Of a stretch of 64,000 nucleotides of DNA, positions 37,584 to 45,663 are shown in pieces. The notes beneath the pieces were generated by a model. The model ran no database searches. It had not been told where the DNA came from and saw only the letters and a list, made by a program, of their open reading frames with translations. Within the stretch, counting starts at the first letter, position 1; each line of letters begins with the position of its first letter. The stretch lies in contig NZ_JARVSM010000002.1 of assembly GCF_030209175.1 (NCBI RefSeq), forward strand, positions 248,001 through 312,000, read 5' to 3'. Origin of the DNA: Pseudomonas sp. efr-133-TYG-5. Lineage in GTDB: Bacteria; Pseudomonadota; Gammaproteobacteria; Pseudomonadales; Pseudomonadaceae. A program made the position numbers and the translations under genes.

Positions 37584-38342
37584 TCAGCGCGACTGGATGA
37601 TGCTCAACCGCTCGCCCACCACCATCTCGGTGATCCAGTCGACGAGGATCGAGGTGTAGGCCTGCTGTGAGACGGGATCACTGAGGGCATGGTCGGCGCC
37701 GTCGATGATGCGGTGGGTCAGCGAATGCGTCTGCTGACACGCCGCGCGGTAGCTCATGATGGTCGCGTGGGGCACGAAGGCATCGGTTTCCGATTCCACC
37801 AGCAGCACATCGCCGGTGAATTGCGAGCAGGCGTGCAACGCGCGGTTGCTGTCGGCGCGCACCAGGGTGGCGCGGTAATCGCGCAGATCGGCCTTGTCCA
37901 GATCGCGCTTGGGCGTGTGCCATTGCTCGTCGCGGTACAGCGCCGGCACCCGCAGGGCCAGCCAGCGCACCGGCCGTAGCGAGGTGAGGATCGAGGCCAG
38001 ATAGCCGCCGTAACTGGTGCCGACCACGGCGATCGCCGACGTGTCGAGCGCCGGGTGCGCCAGCAGGCGGTCGTACGCGGCGAGCAAGTCACGCAGGTTG
38101 TCTTCGCGGGTCACGCGGGTCAGGGGAATGCCGGTGCCGCCGGTGTGGCCGCGCAGGTCGAAGGTCAGGCATACGCAACCCAACCCGGCGATGCCCTTGG
38201 CCCGTTCCAGGTCACGTTCCTGGCTGCCGCCCCAGCCGTGCACGAACAGCACGCCGGGGACTTTCGATTTCGGACTGAGAAACGTCCCGCTCATCTGCTC
38301 GTCGTCAATGTCGATCTGAATGCTTTCGCTTCTAGCCGTCAT
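37584..38342 (-). CDS. Alpha/beta hydrolase (dienelactone hydrolase/acyl-peptidase-like)
   Basis: A 252-residue soluble hydrolase. The oxyanion region VLFVHGWGGSQERD is followed by the nucleophile elbow GTSYGG (Ser in VVGTSYGGYLASIL), an acid candidate in LVESETDAFVPHAT and the His in IDGADHALSDP. The substrate is unknown. It overlaps the DUF3182 gene by 11 bases, so the two are probably made together. It stops immediately after the convergent YbhN-like gene. Confidence 0.88.
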   Translation of the reverse strand: MTARSESIQIDIDDEQMSGTFLSPKSKVPGVLFVHGWGGSQERDLERAKGIAGLGCVCLTFDLRGHTGGTGIPLTRVTREDNLRDLLAAYDRLLAHPALDTSAIAVVGTSYGGYLASILTSLRPVRWLALRVPALYRDEQWHTPKRDLDKADLRDYRATLVRADSNRALHACSQFTGDVLLVESETDAFVPHATIMSYRAACQQTHSLTHRIIDGADHALSDPVSQQAYTSILVDWITEMVVGERLSIIQSR

Positions 38343-39441
38343 AGGATTTGACCGTCACGTATTTGAGGAGGAAGTCGCTGTTCTCGGCCGGGCCGCGGTA
38401 CACCTCGATGGCATCCGCCGGCAAGGCCTGATCGATGTAGGTTTCCACCGACGACACGCGAATCGCGCGCATCGAGGGATCGTTGACGAAACTCTGCAGC
38501 GCCGCCACTTCGGCGCTGCTGGCGCCACCCATACGCCAGGATTGCTCGAGCACGCCGCTGCGCGACTTGCCCTGGCTGTCGAGCCCCTGGGCGATGTCGT
38601 AATTGCGCCGCGAGGCGAAGAAGCGTGGATAGGCCTCATTGGCGGCGCGGTCGAAAATCTGCGCCTGCTCGATGGCCAGGCGTACCGCGTCGGGCAGCTC
38701 CAGCGCCAGCAGCGTGTCGTAGTCGCCCGGCACCACCAGCAGGTTCGAGCCACCGTAGACCTCTTCGCCATGGGCGTCCTTGGTCAAGTATTGATCACCG
38801 CAGTAACTCAGCACCTTGTCGCCGATGAATGACTGACCGACGCTGTGGGTGATCACCTGACTCAAGTCCTGCTCCAGCACCACACCATCGCTGAACAGCT
38901 TGCCGGCGTCGGGTCGAGCGAGGATTTCGTCGAACGCATCAAGGCTCTTGATCACTTCCTGACCACGTCCGGCACAGGCATGGATCGGCTTGATTCGGAT
39001 CGGCCCGCTGTACAAAAGATGCTCGGCGGCGGGACGCGCATCCTCCAGGGCAAACACGCTGAACCCGTCGAGGACGACGTTGCGCACGCGTTCGGAAAAC
39101 AGCGGCGACCAGCCCACCGGTGCCTGCGCCAGGTGACTGCGCAAGCCGTGGCTGATGGCTTTGGTGCAGATGAAATCGTGCTCGACGTAACCGCCCCAGA
39201 GGTCGTCCGGGCCTTGCACGCCGAGTTCACGGGCGACGGCTGCGCCGACCAGGGTCTGGGTCGGCAACAGGTAGAGATCACGACCGCGATGCTTCTGCGC
39301 GTCGTAACTGCCGGCGAACTTGAGCCCGAGAATCTGCGCCAGCCAGCGCGCCAGCGCTTTGTTGGTCTGCACCTCATGCTGTGGCGCGCCGGGGCGGAGC
39401 GAATGGGCGACGACCACTTTCCTACGGGATGTCGAGGTCAT
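38332..39441 (-). CDS. DUF3182 family protein (ATP-grasp-like)
   Basis: A 369-residue protein. ATG at 39441 has GGAGG 5 bases upstream, so the longer frame (46 extra codons) is not used. Features are AHSLRPGAPQHEVQTNKALA near the N-terminus, FICTKAISHGL, IRIKPIHACAGRGQEVI (a Lys-rich strand as in ATP-grasp folds), GVVLEQDLSQVITHSVGQSF and VYGGSNLLVVPGDYDTLLAL. An ATP-grasp relation is my inference; the family has no known function. It is co-transcribed with the alpha/beta hydrolase. Confidence 0.85.
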   Translation of the reverse strand: MTSTSRRKVVVAHSLRPGAPQHEVQTNKALARWLAQILGLKFAGSYDAQKHRGRDLYLLPTQTLVGAAVARELGVQGPDDLWGGYVEHDFICTKAISHGLRSHLAQAPVGWSPLFSERVRNVVLDGFSVFALEDARPAAEHLLYSGPIRIKPIHACAGRGQEVIKSLDAFDEILARPDAGKLFSDGVVLEQDLSQVITHSVGQSFIGDKVLSYCGDQYLTKDAHGEEVYGGSNLLVVPGDYDTLLALELPDAVRLAIEQAQIFDRAANEAYPRFFASRRNYDIAQGLDSQGKSRSGVLEQSWRMGGASSAEVAALQSFVNDPSMRAIRVSSVETYIDQALPADAIEVYRGPAENSDFLLKYVTVKSYDG

Positions 39442-39716
39442 GCATCCTCCGTGCAGCAACTTGATACCTTTAGGGAAAAGCGGTGCAGAGATCGGGCCAA
39501 CCGGAAGATCTTTGTGAATTTGTACCCAATCAGACGCTTGCCTGACACCCTGCGGCAACCAGCCTGCCTCAATCTGCATGAATGGCTATATTCGTCCGGC
39601 ATTTTGCACGATGGTCACCACTGAAATGATTGCATCGCCGTCATCGGATACAACCCTATAGAGTTAGCTCGCACAGGTGTACAACTCCCCCACCGGCGGG
39701 TGAGCATCTGCTTGAT
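39442..39716. other. Non-coding gap with possible gene remnant, next to the NLR-like gene
   Basis: No intact gene is visible. On the minus strand one frame reads LYRVVSDDGDAIISVVTIVQ and then NAGRI before a stop, and is preceded by a stop and by GELYTCAS in the same frame. This suggests a decayed short gene, but the match to any family is not certain. A GC-rich stem (CCCACCGGCGGGTG) near 39690-39705 could end the NLR-like transcript. Confidence 0.4.
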
Positions 39717-42700
39717 TCAAGCGTCTTCGCAATCTGCAATAGCTCGCGCACAATCGAGGACTTGAACGGCTTTGGGAACGTCCGCGCCCCACAACTCGGC
39801 CCGCTCGAAAATTTTTTGGAAGAGCAGCCCCGGGTGCTTTCGCATCATTTGAGCTAACCACGACGGAACATCTGGATTATCTACATGAACTGAAAGAAGC
39901 TTTGCCAGCAAAAGTTCAATGTTATCTACATCCAGCTCACGCTCGATAATGACTTGAACAATCTGAGTACGCAGATACAGACCCTCGGTGGTCACGGCTT
40001 TACGGTCGGTTCCAGTGCAGGCATACACCATATATCTACGGGCGCGCTCATCTTCTGAAGCCATTACCTTTTCGGCCAGTTCAAACAGGCCTGGCCACTT
40101 TTGAGGATCGTAAACCGCGAAGCGAACATAACCTTCAATCAATGAACATACATAAAGCGTTGCCTCAGGCATTCGCTCAAAAATCTTTATTAGCAGCGGC
40201 TGCAATGCAAAAAAACGAGCAGGAGCATCAGTCCTTGTTCCCTGTCTCGCCTCAAAACCACTCAATGCTCGAGCATCGATCTCCTGCTGCATAACGCGTT
40301 CAAAGACTCGACTTGCAAACGTTTGAAATTGCTGGCCCGAATAGCTCATGCAGACAGCCACATCAACCGCAGTCAAGTTCGGTAAGTTGATCAACTCCAG
40401 CACTAATGCCGTGTCTCCGCCACGGCCCAGTATTCGCAGACAAATAACCCGAAGTTCAGGATCATGAGCATCCACTGACAAGGCCCTTATGGACTGCAGA
40501 ATCAAAGGTGTAGGATTGTTTTCCTGTAGGCCGTTGGCCAGAGCAATCTTGTCTGTCAAGCTGAAAAGGCTTGAGTTCAGGACATCGCCCATCAACGAGG
40601 CCACTTGCTCACTATAATCTCTGGCTAACAACTCCAGCATTCGGACCGAGCTCTTGCTCGACGCCATCGCCAGTGCTTGCAAGGCCGGCCACATTTGCGC
40701 TTCGGCGCTGAGGAAGAATAAACCTTGAGCGAGGATACCCAGATCGGCCTCGTTGGAACCTTGCAATGCCTCTTTGGAGTCGAACCTCTCTATCAGGAAA
40801 CGCCAGGATCCTACCTGCGCCTCCTGCAAAGCGATCAGCATCTGTACGCGCCATGGCGACACGTCAAATCCACTGACGCGCTTGTACTTCTCCCAATGTT
40901 TATTGCGCCAGTCACAATCCCACTCTCTTGTAGCAAGTGTCCAAAGCAACCGCACTCGCTGCTCGGCCGACCAGCGTCTAGATATCATCAATTCAAGCAA
41001 CGATCGGCCCGACTCGAATAACAAACCGAGATTCGTGCCACGATAACTTTGGCCCATGGCCGCTACCAGAGGTTCCAGCAAACGCCAGTCAGGCAATGCC
41101 TGAGCAATTGAGCACGACAGACTCAAGGTAATGTCTATCGGGGAGTTTTGATGGCTCTCAACCAGTCTTCGCAGTAGATCAAGCGCCAGGTCTTCGTCCT
41201 GCTTCGCCAAATCAACCAGTGCGAAACGCAGTGCCCCCACTTTCAGCGGATAGACTCTTATCTGCTCTAGTTCGGCGATAACTTTGGGCGCATCCAGAAA
41301 TCGTCCATGCAAACGTTCAGAGATTTTGTCCGGTTCCACACGCAGAACGCCTTGCGACTCGACAATAAAATTGACTCGCCTCAGTGCTTCATAAGCCGGC
41401 TTGTCGAAACCGGACATCTCAAGCACTTCATTTCGGATCAACACCCCTTGTTCAGACTTCGCCAACATTCGCGACAATCGCTCGATGAACAACGCCAGGT
41501 GTTCGTCAAGAATGTCGTATTCATTGATCACCTGGCTGATGCGACGCTCGATGAATAGATCGACGATTTGCGCCTCTTCCAGCGCAAAGTCTCCGTGTTC
41601 CTCAAGTTGCGCACAGAATGACATCATGCTGGGGTGGCGATAACGCGCCAGCCTGGCATCTCCCAAACGATTGGCGGCCGTACGAGCTTCCTCTTTGGTG
41701 AAGTCACTGACCTGAACTTGCCAGACGCGTTCTTGCGGACAATAGACCTGTGGAGAAAGCTCCAGCGAGGCCCTAAGACGCCCAATGGTTTCAGGGCGTC
41801 CGGTCAGTATTAGTTGCAGGCTCGATTGCGTCAGTTGTGCAAGGGTTGCATTCATCCATTGACTCAGGTGCCGGCTGAACGACGGCGTCCGATCCAGACC
41901 GTCAATGATGACCAGAAGCTTCGTTTGATGCAGCCACTGGGACAGCTCGACTGCTGGTAGCGGATATCCACCATGCTCCCGGATATAACGTTCGACAAGT
42001 CGAACCAGACTAGCACCGAGGCTGGCATCGCTGATTTCGAGATTTTCTGCTGCAATCAAAAGTATCGGTCGATCTGGCGGCGATTTTCCGAGCTGCGCGC
42101 ACCAGCACGTTTTACCCTGTCCCGAACCACCACTGATCACCATCAGACTTTTCGACGAAGCAAAGAACTTCTCCAAGTGCAAATCCAGATCCGAACGCAT
42201 TACGTAGAAATCGGGCACGAACTGCCCTAGCGCCATCAATTGATCAACTCGCTGCTCGGTCATGCCTCTTAATACATCTTCAAGTTGTACCTGCAGGCCT
42301 CCCACCGATAAACGACGATGAGACACCTCTATCTCGTGTCGTCTGAGAATGTTCCAGAATGCGGTACGATCAAGTGACTTCCTGAGAGTCGCAGCGTCGA
42401 GACAAGTTATATTAAACAGCTCCCACGCTTGCAGAGCCTGTTCGGGCTTAACGACTTGACGGAGTCTTTCTATCGATTGATGTTCATCTCGTCCCTCGAT
42501 AGTGTCGAAGACGCTCAGATGAGTGCATCCCAGGAACTCACGAAAACCTTGCGTGATTTCCTTTGGCGTTTTATTCAGGCGTTTGGATTCTGCTTCGAAA
42601 CGTTCCTTCAGTCTTTCAAACGCCCCTTTCGTTGACTGACTGTTGGCTGCGATGCTTAACGACGCATGGTGGGACAAGTCATGACAAATCATCAGCACAT

Positions 42701-43100
42701 TCCTGACGTCAATACGTACTGTGCCGGAAGCCGATGAATCAGTTGCAATGACAAGTCGGTCATTGATGCAGGAAAAGCCAGGTGCCCAGAACTGAAGAAT
42801 CAACTGAGCCAACGCCTTGTTGAACTCTGCGTTGAGCTTCAAACCATGTTTGATCTGAATGTACACAGTACCTTCGGGCAAAAGACGCAACACCAGGTCA
42901 TCCACAATCGTCGAACTTTCACACGCCACTGACTCAATGCTGTGCCGGTCACTCAGCTTCCATTGAAGTGATGCTCCCTGCCCCATCAGCATTTGGGCCA
43001 CGCAAAAGGCGCCGACAGAGCCGGCATAACGGGCACCTAGAGTGCTCGCGGCGCCCCCTGCTGAGCCCCGGGCGTTGGAATTGTCGTCGTGATCGTTCAT
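39717..43100 (-). CDS. NLR-like antiphage candidate: nuclease-like N-terminus, STAND/NACHT ATPase, helical C-terminus
   Basis: A 1127-residue protein. ATG at 43100 is preferred because AAGGA lies 5 bases upstream; an ATG six codons earlier lacks a site. Residues 15-90 look like a DUF4297/Cap4-type PD-(D/E)xK nuclease: a Gly-rich start (GARYAGSVGAFCVAQMLMGQ), ESVACESSTIVDDLVLRLLP with Asp67/68, then YIQIKHG (Gln82, Lys84). The ATPase has Walker A GGSGQGKT (324-331), Walker B LLVIIDGLDR (Asp400), LILTGRPE (sensor-like) and RHPSMMS, as in STAND NTPases. Residues 540-1127 are helical and repeat-like, the likely sensor. G+C is visibly lower than in both neighbours. This is the plan of Avs-type phage sensors; the exact class is not assigned. 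Confidence 0.75.
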   Translation of the reverse strand: MNDHDDNSNARGSAGGAASTLGARYAGSVGAFCVAQMLMGQGASLQWKLSDRHSIESVACESSTIVDDLVLRLLPEGTVYIQIKHGLKLNAEFNKALAQLILQFWAPGFSCINDRLVIATDSSASGTVRIDVRNVLMICHDLSHHASLSIAANSQSTKGAFERLKERFEAESKRLNKTPKEITQGFREFLGCTHLSVFDTIEGRDEHQSIERLRQVVKPEQALQAWELFNITCLDAATLRKSLDRTAFWNILRRHEIEVSHRRLSVGGLQVQLEDVLRGMTEQRVDQLMALGQFVPDFYVMRSDLDLHLEKFFASSKSLMVISGGSGQGKTCWCAQLGKSPPDRPILLIAAENLEISDASLGASLVRLVERYIREHGGYPLPAVELSQWLHQTKLLVIIDGLDRTPSFSRHLSQWMNATLAQLTQSSLQLILTGRPETIGRLRASLELSPQVYCPQERVWQVQVSDFTKEEARTAANRLGDARLARYRHPSMMSFCAQLEEHGDFALEEAQIVDLFIERRISQVINEYDILDEHLALFIERLSRMLAKSEQGVLIRNEVLEMSGFDKPAYEALRRVNFIVESQGVLRVEPDKISERLHGRFLDAPKVIAELEQIRVYPLKVGALRFALVDLAKQDEDLALDLLRRLVESHQNSPIDITLSLSCSIAQALPDWRLLEPLVAAMGQSYRGTNLGLLFESGRSLLELMISRRWSAEQRVRLLWTLATREWDCDWRNKHWEKYKRVSGFDVSPWRVQMLIALQEAQVGSWRFLIERFDSKEALQGSNEADLGILAQGLFFLSAEAQMWPALQALAMASSKSSVRMLELLARDYSEQVASLMGDVLNSSLFSLTDKIALANGLQENNPTPLILQSIRALSVDAHDPELRVICLRILGRGGDTALVLELINLPNLTAVDVAVCMSYSGQQFQTFASRVFERVMQQEIDARALSGFEARQGTRTDAPARFFALQPLLIKIFERMPEATLYVCSLIEGYVRFAVYDPQKWPGLFELAEKVMASEDERARRYMVYACTGTDRKAVTTEGLYLRTQIVQVIIERELDVDNIELLLAKLLSVHVDNPDVPSWLAQMMRKHPGLLFQKIFERAELWGADVPKAVQVLDCARAIADCEDA

Positions 43101-43146
43101 GCACATCCTTGTTGACATTGAAATGACGAAGCGAAGGGGATTTCAC

Positions 43147-43160
43147 GTGTTGATCAACAC
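43147..43160. promoter_or_regulatory. Perfect palindrome upstream of the NLR-like gene
   Basis: GTGTTGATCAACAC is a 14-base perfect palindrome, 47 bases upstream of the NLR-like start, in a gap of only 72 bases after the GlxA-type gene. The position suits an operator for a repressor or activator of the NLR-like gene; the binding protein is unknown. Confidence 0.5.
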
Positions 43161-43172
43161 TAGACTGACACC

Positions 43173-44171
43173 TTATCGCGACAGGCTTTTTGCTGGCGAC
43201 ATGCTACCAAATCGCGCGCGGTAATCGCTCGGCGTCAGGCCGGTGATTTTCCTGAAGGTGGCACGAAACGCCCCCGGGTCCTGATAGCCGACCGTCCAGG
43301 CAATGTGATCGATGGTGCCATTGGTGAACTCGAGCAATTCGCGCGCCTTGCCGACCCGCAGATGCTGGCAGTATTCGGTCGGCTTCAAACCGGTCGCGGC
43401 GCGGAAACGCCGCAGCAGGGTGCGCTCCTCCAGCCCCGCCCGTTCGGCCATCGCCCCGAGCGAAACATCGGTCGCCCCGGTGCTTTGCAACCAGTGCTGG
43501 ACCTTGAGAATCGCCGCGTCGCCATGGCTGAGGATCGGCGCAAAATTACTCCCGCAGGCACTCGCACTGTCGCTGTGCTCGACCACCAGGAAGCGCGCGG
43601 TCGCGCTGGCAATGCTGGGCCCGAGCAGGCGATCGACCAGGCGCAAGCCCAGTTCCGCCCAGGCCATCAAACCGGCCGTGGTGATCAGATCGCCATCATC
43701 GACAATCGGCGTGTCGGCCTTGAGCCTGATCTGCGGGTAGCGCTCGGCGAAGGCTTTGGCCGAGGTCCAGTGCGTCGTGGCACTGCGACCGTCGAGCAGA
43801 CCGCTTTCGGCCAGCAGCAGCGAACCGACGCACACCCCGCCGAGGGTGGCACCGCGGGCGTGTTGCGCGCGCAACCAGTGAATCAGCCCGGCGGGCGCCT
43901 GGGCTGCCGAAAAACCGCCGATGGACGGCGGAATCACCACCGCCACCAGACCGGCTTCGGTACCCGGATCACTGGCATGCACCCGCACCGGCGGCTGATC
44001 GCCCTCAGCTTGCCAATGGCTGACCCGCAAGCGCGGCAACAGCGCACTCTGGTGCTCGGCAGCGACCCGGTCGGCCACCGCGAACAGGTCGGTCAACCCA
44101 TGCACCGCCGCCATCTGCGCGCCGGAATAGATCAGCACACCCAGTTCGACGACCGCCGGTTTCGCGTCCAT
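43173..44171 (-). CDS. GlxA-family transcriptional regulator (DJ-1/PfpI domain plus AraC HTH)
   Basis: A 332-residue protein; ATG at 44171 (MDAKPAVVELGVLIYSGAQM) has AGGGG upstream. The N-terminal DJ-1/PfpI-like domain has the elbow LGGVCVGSLLLAESGLLDGR and ATTHW. The C-terminal AraC domain has two helix-turn-helix units (LGAMAERAGLEERTLLRRFR and IDHIAWTVGYQDPGAFRATF) ending in GLTPSDYRARF. It is divergent from the cysteine hydrolase gene, which it may control. Its effector is unknown. Confidence 0.92.
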   Translation of the reverse strand: MDAKPAVVELGVLIYSGAQMAAVHGLTDLFAVADRVAAEHQSALLPRLRVSHWQAEGDQPPVRVHASDPGTEAGLVAVVIPPSIGGFSAAQAPAGLIHWLRAQHARGATLGGVCVGSLLLAESGLLDGRSATTHWTSAKAFAERYPQIRLKADTPIVDDGDLITTAGLMAWAELGLRLVDRLLGPSIASATARFLVVEHSDSASACGSNFAPILSHGDAAILKVQHWLQSTGATDVSLGAMAERAGLEERTLLRRFRAATGLKPTEYCQHLRVGKARELLEFTNGTIDHIAWTVGYQDPGAFRATFRKITGLTPSDYRARFGSMSPAKSLSR

Positions 44172-44271
44172 TGTCAGTTTTCCCCTGTGTATTGTCGGTG
44201 CGGCCAATCCTCGAAAACGTGGCCAGCGCCAATACTCAATCCACACCCAACCACACTTCGAGGACACACCC

Positions 44272-44826
44272 ATGGCCAAGCAAGCGCTCATCGTAGTCGA
44301 TATCCAGAACGACTACTTCCCCCAAGGCAAGTGGCCGCTGGCCGGTGCCGACGCCGCGGCCGACAACGCCGCCCGGCTGATCGCGGCATTCCGCGAGGCC
44401 GGTGATTCGGTGGTGCACATCCGCCACGAATTCACCTCGCCCGACGCACCGTTTTTCACCCCGGGCTCCGAAGGGGCGCAGCTGCATCCGAAAGTGCTCA
44501 ACCGCGCCAACGAGCCGGTGGTGCTCAAGCACTTCGTCAATTCGTTCCGCGAAACCGAGCTGCAATCGATCCTCGACGAACAGGGCATCAGGGAACTGGT
44601 GGTGGTCGGCAGCATGAGCCACATGTGCGTCGACGGCATCACCCGGGCGGCGGCAGACCTGGGCTACAGCGTCACGGTGATCCACGATGCCTGCGCCAGC
44701 CGTGACCTGGAATTCAACGGCCTGACCGTGCCCGCCGCCCACGTGCATGCGGCGTTCATGTCGGCGCTGGGGTTTGCCTACGCCAGCGTGGTTGCCACCG
44801 ACGAGTTCCTCGCCGCCAGCCGCTGA
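44272..44826 (+). CDS. Cysteine hydrolase, isochorismatase family
   Basis: A 184-residue alpha/beta hydrolase with the family triad Asp10 (ALIVVDIQNDYF), Lys86 (VVLKHFVNSF) and Cys119 (GSMSHMCVDGITRAA). The IHDAC strand near 138-142 is also conserved. Members hydrolyse amides or vinyl ethers such as nicotinamide, carbamoylsarcosine or isochorismate; the substrate here is not determined. It is divergent from the GlxA-type regulator, with 100 bases between their starts, and ends at its own terminator. Confidence 0.92.
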   Translation: MAKQALIVVDIQNDYFPQGKWPLAGADAAADNAARLIAAFREAGDSVVHIRHEFTSPDAPFFTPGSEGAQLHPKVLNRANEPVVLKHFVNSFRETELQSILDEQGIRELVVVGSMSHMCVDGITRAAADLGYSVTVIHDACASRDLEFNGLTVPAAHVHAAFMSALGFAYASVVATDEFLAASR

Positions 44827-44854
44827 ACACTGCTCGCCCCCCGGTGAAAACCTG

Positions 44855-44880
44855 CGCCCGCCTCGTTGCGGGCGTTTTTT
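44855..44880 (+). terminator. Intrinsic terminator of the cysteine hydrolase gene
   Basis: CGCCCGC pairs with GCGGGCG around CTCGTT and is followed by six T residues on the plus strand. Confidence 0.9.
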
Positions 44881-44885
44881 CAGGT

Positions 44886-44965
44886 GTCATGAAAATCTCA
44901 CGCGTGAGTCATTGATGGCGTTTTGGATTGGTTGTAGTGTGGCTCACGCGTGAGATGTTCATAAC
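44886..44965. promoter_or_regulatory. Promoter flanked by two inverted copies of a 23-bp operator
   Basis: The 12-base palindrome CTCACGCGTGAG occurs at 44897-44908 and 44943-44954. Each is extended outward by a near-identical flank (GTCATGAAAAT upstream; reverse complement of GTTATGAACAT downstream), so the 23-bp units at 44886-44908 and 44943-44965 are inverted copies with 21 of 23 matches. Between them lie a -35-like TTGATG (44912-44917) and, 17 bases on, a -10-like TAGTGT (44935-44940). The second unit abuts the -10 and overlaps the likely start site, as expected for repression of the yjf-like operon. Confidence 0.75.
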
Positions 44966-44977
44966 GGAGTCATCGCC

Positions 44978-45646
44978 ATGAAAAGCCGCTCCCCCGCAAC
45001 AAAAGCAGACGACCCGAAGGGAGTGCGCTCGACACCGTCCGCGAAAAAACCGTCGAGCTTCTACATGAAGCAGATGCGCGCGGGCCTGGCAGCCGCCGGT
45101 TATGTGAAACACGAAACTTGGGTGCTTCCCGAAAACCGAAGCTTGCTCAAGCAAATGGAGCAACAGCTACGCCAACCGATTCTGGCTGGCTCATTCATGT
45201 CGGAGAATTACATGAGCGCAGGCAACAACTGGAACATCGATAGTCTCTACAACGCATTCAAGGCGCTGGACGAGGTGGCTTCGCAAGAGATCACGCTGTC
45301 CCTGATCCAGAGCGCCGAACCCAGCCTCAAGCTGGAAATGAACGAATTCGGCGGCCTGCCGATTCACATCGCCATCGCCGGCCAGCAGATCATCGTCGAC
45401 ACCGTGCTGGTCGACGCCGATTCGATCAGCGACGTGAGCGCCTTCAACGACGCCGTGCTGCGCAGCCGGGAGATGTTCCCGCTGTCGTCGATCGGCATCG
45501 AGTCGATGCCCAACGGCCAGACCGTCTACAACATGTTCGGTGCACTGAGCGCCGACTCGAGCCTGACCAACGTCGTCACCGAGGTGAAAACCCTGGTCGA
45601 CAACGTGCAGCGCGCCAGCGAAGCCTTCGAACACTTCTTCAAGTAA
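44978..45646 (+). CDS. yjfI: YjfI-like DUF2170 protein with N-terminal DNA-binding-like extension
   Basis: A 222-residue protein. Residues about 88-221 are the DUF2170 domain (NNWNIDSLYNAFKALDEV, NEFGGLPIHIAIAGQQIIVD, ALSADSSLTNVVTEVKTLVD). Ahead of it, a basic stretch (1-27) and the unit FYMKQMRAGLAAAGYVKHET then WVLPENRSLLKQMEQQLRQ (28-66) resemble the strand-helix DNA-binding part of ribbon-helix-helix/MazE-like antitoxin proteins. It may therefore repress its own operon through the adjacent inverted operators; that is inference. It is the first gene of a yjfIJKLMC-type operon. Confidence 0.87.
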   Translation: MKSRSPATKADDPKGVRSTPSAKKPSSFYMKQMRAGLAAAGYVKHETWVLPENRSLLKQMEQQLRQPILAGSFMSENYMSAGNNWNIDSLYNAFKALDEVASQEITLSLIQSAEPSLKLEMNEFGGLPIHIAIAGQQIIVDTVLVDADSISDVSAFNDAVLRSREMFPLSSIGIESMPNGQTVYNMFGALSADSSLTNVVTEVKTLVDNVQRASEAFEHFFK

Positions 45647-45663
45647 TCAACAGGGAATATCCA

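Noticed and set aside
39664-39861. 65-codon minus-strand frame overlapping the end of the NLR-like gene
   Set aside because: Mostly lies inside the NLR-like coding region in another frame; only its tail is discussed as a possible remnant.
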